DNA from: Cordylochernes scorpioides
Lineage: Eukaryota > Arthropoda > Arachnida > Pseudoscorpiones > Chernetidae
Length of the DNA stretch: 64,000 nucleotides
Assembly (NCBI GenBank): GCA_030710605.1
Contig: CP092870.1
Coordinates: 12,047,408 to 12,111,407, forward strand
Direction of reading: 5' to 3'
Part shown: positions 61,086 to 64,000 of the stretch, piece after piece
Position numbering within the stretch: the stretch's first letter is position 1
How the letters are laid out: each line of letters opens with the position of its first letter
The notes under the pieces: model-generated
Told to the model about the DNA's origin: nothing
The model's database searches: none
What the model saw: the letters and a program-made list of their open reading frames with translations, nothing else
Program-made: the position numbers and the translations under genes

Positions 61086-61288
61086 TCTCTCTCTCTTCTC
61101 TGTGCTCCTCTCTAGTTTCTGGTTCGGACGTGTCTTTCACGAGAGCTTCAAAGAAGACTTCAATCTTCCAACTTGAAAAAATAAGAGATTGCGAAGTAAT
61201 TGTATCAATTTTTATGCATATTTTCATAAAACATTGAAAATTTTTTAATATTCTATTTTTTAAAATAGTTTTCCTCTTTTTTCCAATA

Positions 61289-61441
61289 CAGTAGAACTTG
61301 GATAACTCAAGTGTCTTTAATTCGAATATTTATCTTGGTCCCTAGAATTTCCTATGAATAGAATTTCTGGTTTTTATTCGAATTTTTGGATAATTCGATT
61401 TTTTTTTATCTCTTGGGCTTCGAATTGTTCAAGTATTACTG
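61289..61441. mobile_element. pogo/Tigger-like MITE, 153 bp
   Basis: Ends CAGTAGAACTTGGATAACTC and, inverted, TTCAAGTATTACTG, with TA at 61287-61288 and 61442-61443. Non-coding. Confidence 0.75.
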
Positions 61442-61700
61442 TATATGATTCATTAAATTTTATTATTAAATAGATGTTTTCATTCGTGCTTATAATTTTT
61501 AAAAATAATTAGAAAGTATATATTACTTTATGAAATATCTATTATCAATTTAAAACTGGTTTCATATTTATTATCGACTCAAATATTTATGTAGTATAGC
61601 TTAGAACACTTACTTTAGTCTCAAGAGAATAATTCACGGTTCGTTGAAGATAAAAATCCCAACAAAGGATAATCAAGGCCAGTCATAGCTACAGATATAT

Positions 61701-62309
61701 AAGGTTATCTCAAAAGTTCGTGTTTTTCTTAAAACGTTGTTTTTATTATTACTTGGCGAATAATATTATTACGGCGAATACATTATAATACATAATACAA
61801 TTAATACAAAGCAATAACGCGCCATCTATATAACACAAATGAAAACACCAAAACTCGAATGTTTTTTTTTTTTTTTCACAAATCAAATTCTACTGTCCTT
61901 ACTGCGATGAAAAAATATTGGGAGGGCTTGGCTCATCAGTGGTTAACCCTCCCAGCGGTTTCGCCAATTTAATCTACAAGACTACTTCTTTAGAGCTCTA
62001 ATACTGTATTGGATCATTCTGCTTTTATATGCTACACTGAAGAATGGAATTTTAGAATTGGTAGATTAAATTGGCGAAACCGCAGTGAGGGTTCACCACT
62101 GATGAGCCAAGCCTTCCCAATATTTTTTCATCGCAGTAAAGACAGTAGAGGTTTGATTTATTTGTGGAAAGAAACTTTCGCGTTTTGGTGTTTTTATTTG
62201 TATAATACAATTACTTTATACGTAATACAAAGACCATTATACATAATGGCGAATAATATTGGTATTCAATTTTTTTTGCAAGTGTTTACGAACTTTTGAG
62301 ACAACCTTG
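61701..62309. mobile_element. MITE family G, copy 2, carrying a nested foldback element
   Basis: Ends AAGGTTATCTCAAAAGTTCG and CGAACTTTTGAGACAACCTTG, flanked by TA (61699-61700 and 62310-62311). Its flanks match 20184-20358; the extra 420 bp in the centre are a foldback element. Confidence 0.8.
61798..62220. mobile_element. Foldback family X, full copy nested in MITE G
   Basis: Left arm TTAATACAAAGCAATAACGC, GCGCCATCTATATAAC, CTACTGTCCTTACTGCGATG, GGCGAAACCGC-type complement; right arm the inverse, ending near CAATTACTTTATACG. Arms of about 150 bp surround TTTAGAGCTCTAATACTG. Non-coding. Confidence 0.75.
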
Positions 62310-62614
62310 TAAGAATCTTTCCTTGAGGAAATCAAGTCATTATGCTGTAAGTGGGTGGTTAAAGGCTTCTGATTGAATGGCGATGTATTATTTATTACCT
62401 TAACTTGCTTCCATACCTGCCCGTCTGTCTGTCCACAATTCTTGTGATCAATTTTATTATACTTATAAAGCACCTAGAAATCTAAAATTTGGTACACTCA
62501 TTCAAACCTTTTATAAAACACAATTTGAATTATAGATAATTAAGGTAATAAGACCAAATCTAAATAAATATATAGTATGTGACGTTTCTGTAACAGCTTT
62601 GTTACCATTATCTT
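62310..62614. other. Unassigned AT-rich DNA
   Basis: Nothing recognised. Confidence 0.3.
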
Positions 62615-62815
62615 TGAATGCATTATTGTTAACGAGGAACGGAATAAGATCTTAAAGAACATTATCCAAGAATACGTGAACCCAGTTCAGCTAATCAGAA
62701 TAATGTCCGAGAAAAAATATATAGCGATAGAATTGTTTAACTTTTATAAAGTGTTAGAGAACAAGATAATCTCTAAGAACTAAAATTACAGAACAATTTC
62801 CTTCCATAGACAATA
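62615..62815 (+). mobile_element. LINE 3' coding fragment, copy a
   Basis: About 190 bp almost identical to 63250-63440 (blocks AACGAGGAACGGAATAAGAT, GAACCCAGTTCAGCTAATCA). It lacks the preceding zinc-knuckle codons and the first part of the 3' UTR. Confidence 0.7.
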
Positions 62816-63129
62816 CAGTACTTGAGGTAAAGATAGAGGCTGCCTGGCCGGTATTCATAATTCTTCAAATTAAAGACACTTCGGCCAGTAAATCTTGTTT
62901 ACTTGTGTTTGTGTTTAACCTGTTTACGTTGCAAGTTGACAAAATATTTGACTTCTGGGTGGCCGGATGGTCTGAAATGAACTAATTTTATTTTATATAT
63001 TTAAAATCAAATTTTGTGTTATTGAATTTAATATACTTCCAGACAACGCAGAAGTATGAAAATTTGCACACTCACTCAACCAAGCTAACAACGAATGTGT
63101 ATAAAATATCAAACTTCTAGGATACCATA
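62816..63129. other. Repeat-like DNA between LINE tails
   Basis: At 62835-62900 (GAGGCTGCCTGGCCGGTATTC, GACACTTCGGCCAG) it is the reverse of sequence seen at 44280-44390 and 45600-45660, a dispersed repeat with hammerhead-like relatives. Confidence 0.4.
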
Positions 63130-63655
63130 ATGGTCTGGAATAGAATAGAATTTGTATATATATCAAAAGAATTTAAAAAGGAAGATGTAATTTGCAAATT
63201 CTGCAAAACTGAAAGCATAGAAGAAATGACCCACTACATCTCTGAATGCACTATTGTTAACGAGGAACGGAATAAGATCTTAAAGAACATTATCCAAGTA
63301 TACGTGAACCCAGTTCAGCTAATCAGAATAATGTCCGAGAAAAAATATATAGCGATAGAATTGTTTAACTTTCATAAAGTGTTAGAGAACAAGATAATCT
63401 CTAAGAAATATAATTACAGAACAATTTACTTCCATAGTTAATTTGTATAGTCATTTTTAATACTTTGATTTCCTTTTCATTTTCCCTTCTCTTCTAAGTT
63501 TATATTTCTTTTTTCCTTTTCTCCATAAAAATGATGTATGGCGAGTCTTTACAGGACGGAAATGTCCATATAAAGCTGTTGTTGTATATACCAAAAGGAG
63601 AAAATAGACGCAGCCGTTTGTGGTGTAATTAACCGCTGCCATTCCATATAAATAA
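63130..63655 (+). mobile_element. LINE 3' end, copy b, with knuckle and 3' UTR
   Basis: A 103-codon frame (63130-63441) ends a non-LTR element protein: VICKFCKTESIEEMTHYISEC is a C-X2-C...H...C motif, followed by NEERNKILKNIIQVYV. The UTR runs to about 63655 with ATATAAATAAATCGG. 5'-truncated insertion; the frame is open, so fairly young. Confidence 0.7.
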
Positions 63656-64000
63656 ATCGGTAGGATGAACTAGAGCTATACATGATTGTCAAGATATTTT
63701 CAGAAATATATAATCATTTGAAATAATCTGAATACAAATTTCACTAAAAATTTAAAATGTAAAAATATAATGATGAAATTATACATTTATAGAATTCACA
63801 CACACAACGCACAGAGGACTCTCTCTCTCTCTCTAAAAATTAAATAGAGAATTAATTAATAAAAAGTGCTTTTAAAAGCATTTATTGATATTCACTACAA
63901 AATATAAAATACATATTTCAGCTACCGTCATTGAATAATTAGATTTATATAAATCAAAATAAAGGTGGCGGGGGACGATCATCAAGAATTTCGAACACAA
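63656..64000. other. AT-rich end of the window
   Basis: Contains a CT microsatellite at 63820-63834; nothing else recognised. Confidence 0.3.

Noticed and set aside
1-64000. CRISPR array, bacterial operons or a prophage
   Set aside because: No regularly spaced short repeats, no Shine-Dalgarno-linked gene clusters; the content is wholly eukaryotic transposons, SINEs and a spliced exon.

Overview
The window looks like eukaryotic, intron-bearing animal DNA that is AT-rich and saturated with transposable elements. The mixture points to an arthropod, most likely an arachnid such as a spider (inference): Ty3/gypsy and copia retrotransposons, I/jockey-type LINE 3' ends, many mariner/Tc1 families, tRNA-derived SINEs, small Helitrons, pogo/Tigger-like MITEs, and repeats carrying hammerhead ribozymes. 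I see no prokaryotic features, no CRISPR and no operons. Only one stretch looks convincingly like a host protein gene: a GC-rich first coding exon with a signal peptide and a splice donor at 45094-45214.

Layout. 1-3985: T-rich non-coding DNA that ends in a polypurine tract and a probable LTR holding an 85-bp minisatellite. 4100-8280: decayed mariner fragments, foldback repeats, and a tRNA-headed SINE split by a MITE. 8898-14451: a Helitron whose 5' tip is interrupted by an almost pristine 5.2-kb Ty3/gypsy element. 14.5-25.5 kb: SINEs, two Tc1-like elements, MITEs and a 725-bp Helitron. 26-30.8 kb: LINE tails, foldbacks and a Helitron with a tRNA-Gly. 30797-34727: a copia element with identical LTRs but a deleted 3' coding end. 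36.9-39.5 kb: one mariner inserted into another. 40.5-46 kb: a hammerhead repeat, SINEs, the host exon and MITEs. 46.2-47.4 kb: a 170-bp tandem array joined to a LINE 3' end. 48.9-49.8 kb: a deleted mariner. 50-53.4 kb: a 5'-truncated LINE with RT and RNase H. 53.6-64 kb: MITEs, a Helitron with a perfect tRNA-Gly(GCC), further hammerhead repeats, a U6 snRNA-like gene, nested MITEs and LINE tails.

Most notable points. (1) A dispersed repeat of about 300 bp carries a type I hammerhead ribozyme: three copies keep the core and show compensatory stem changes. Four other repeat groups hold more decayed hammerhead-like folds. (2) Three Helitron copies carry a tRNA-Gly(GCC) gene with its T-run terminator. 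(3) The gypsy element is very compact: gag starts inside the 5' LTR, pol ends inside the 3' LTR, the polypurine tract is coding, and gag ends on a TTTAAAC slippery site directly followed by its stop. (4) A CTCF-like 9-mer, AGATGGCGC, recurs 11 times in several unrelated repeat families. All coordinates and alignments were made by eye, so repeat boundaries without a stated target duplication are approximate.
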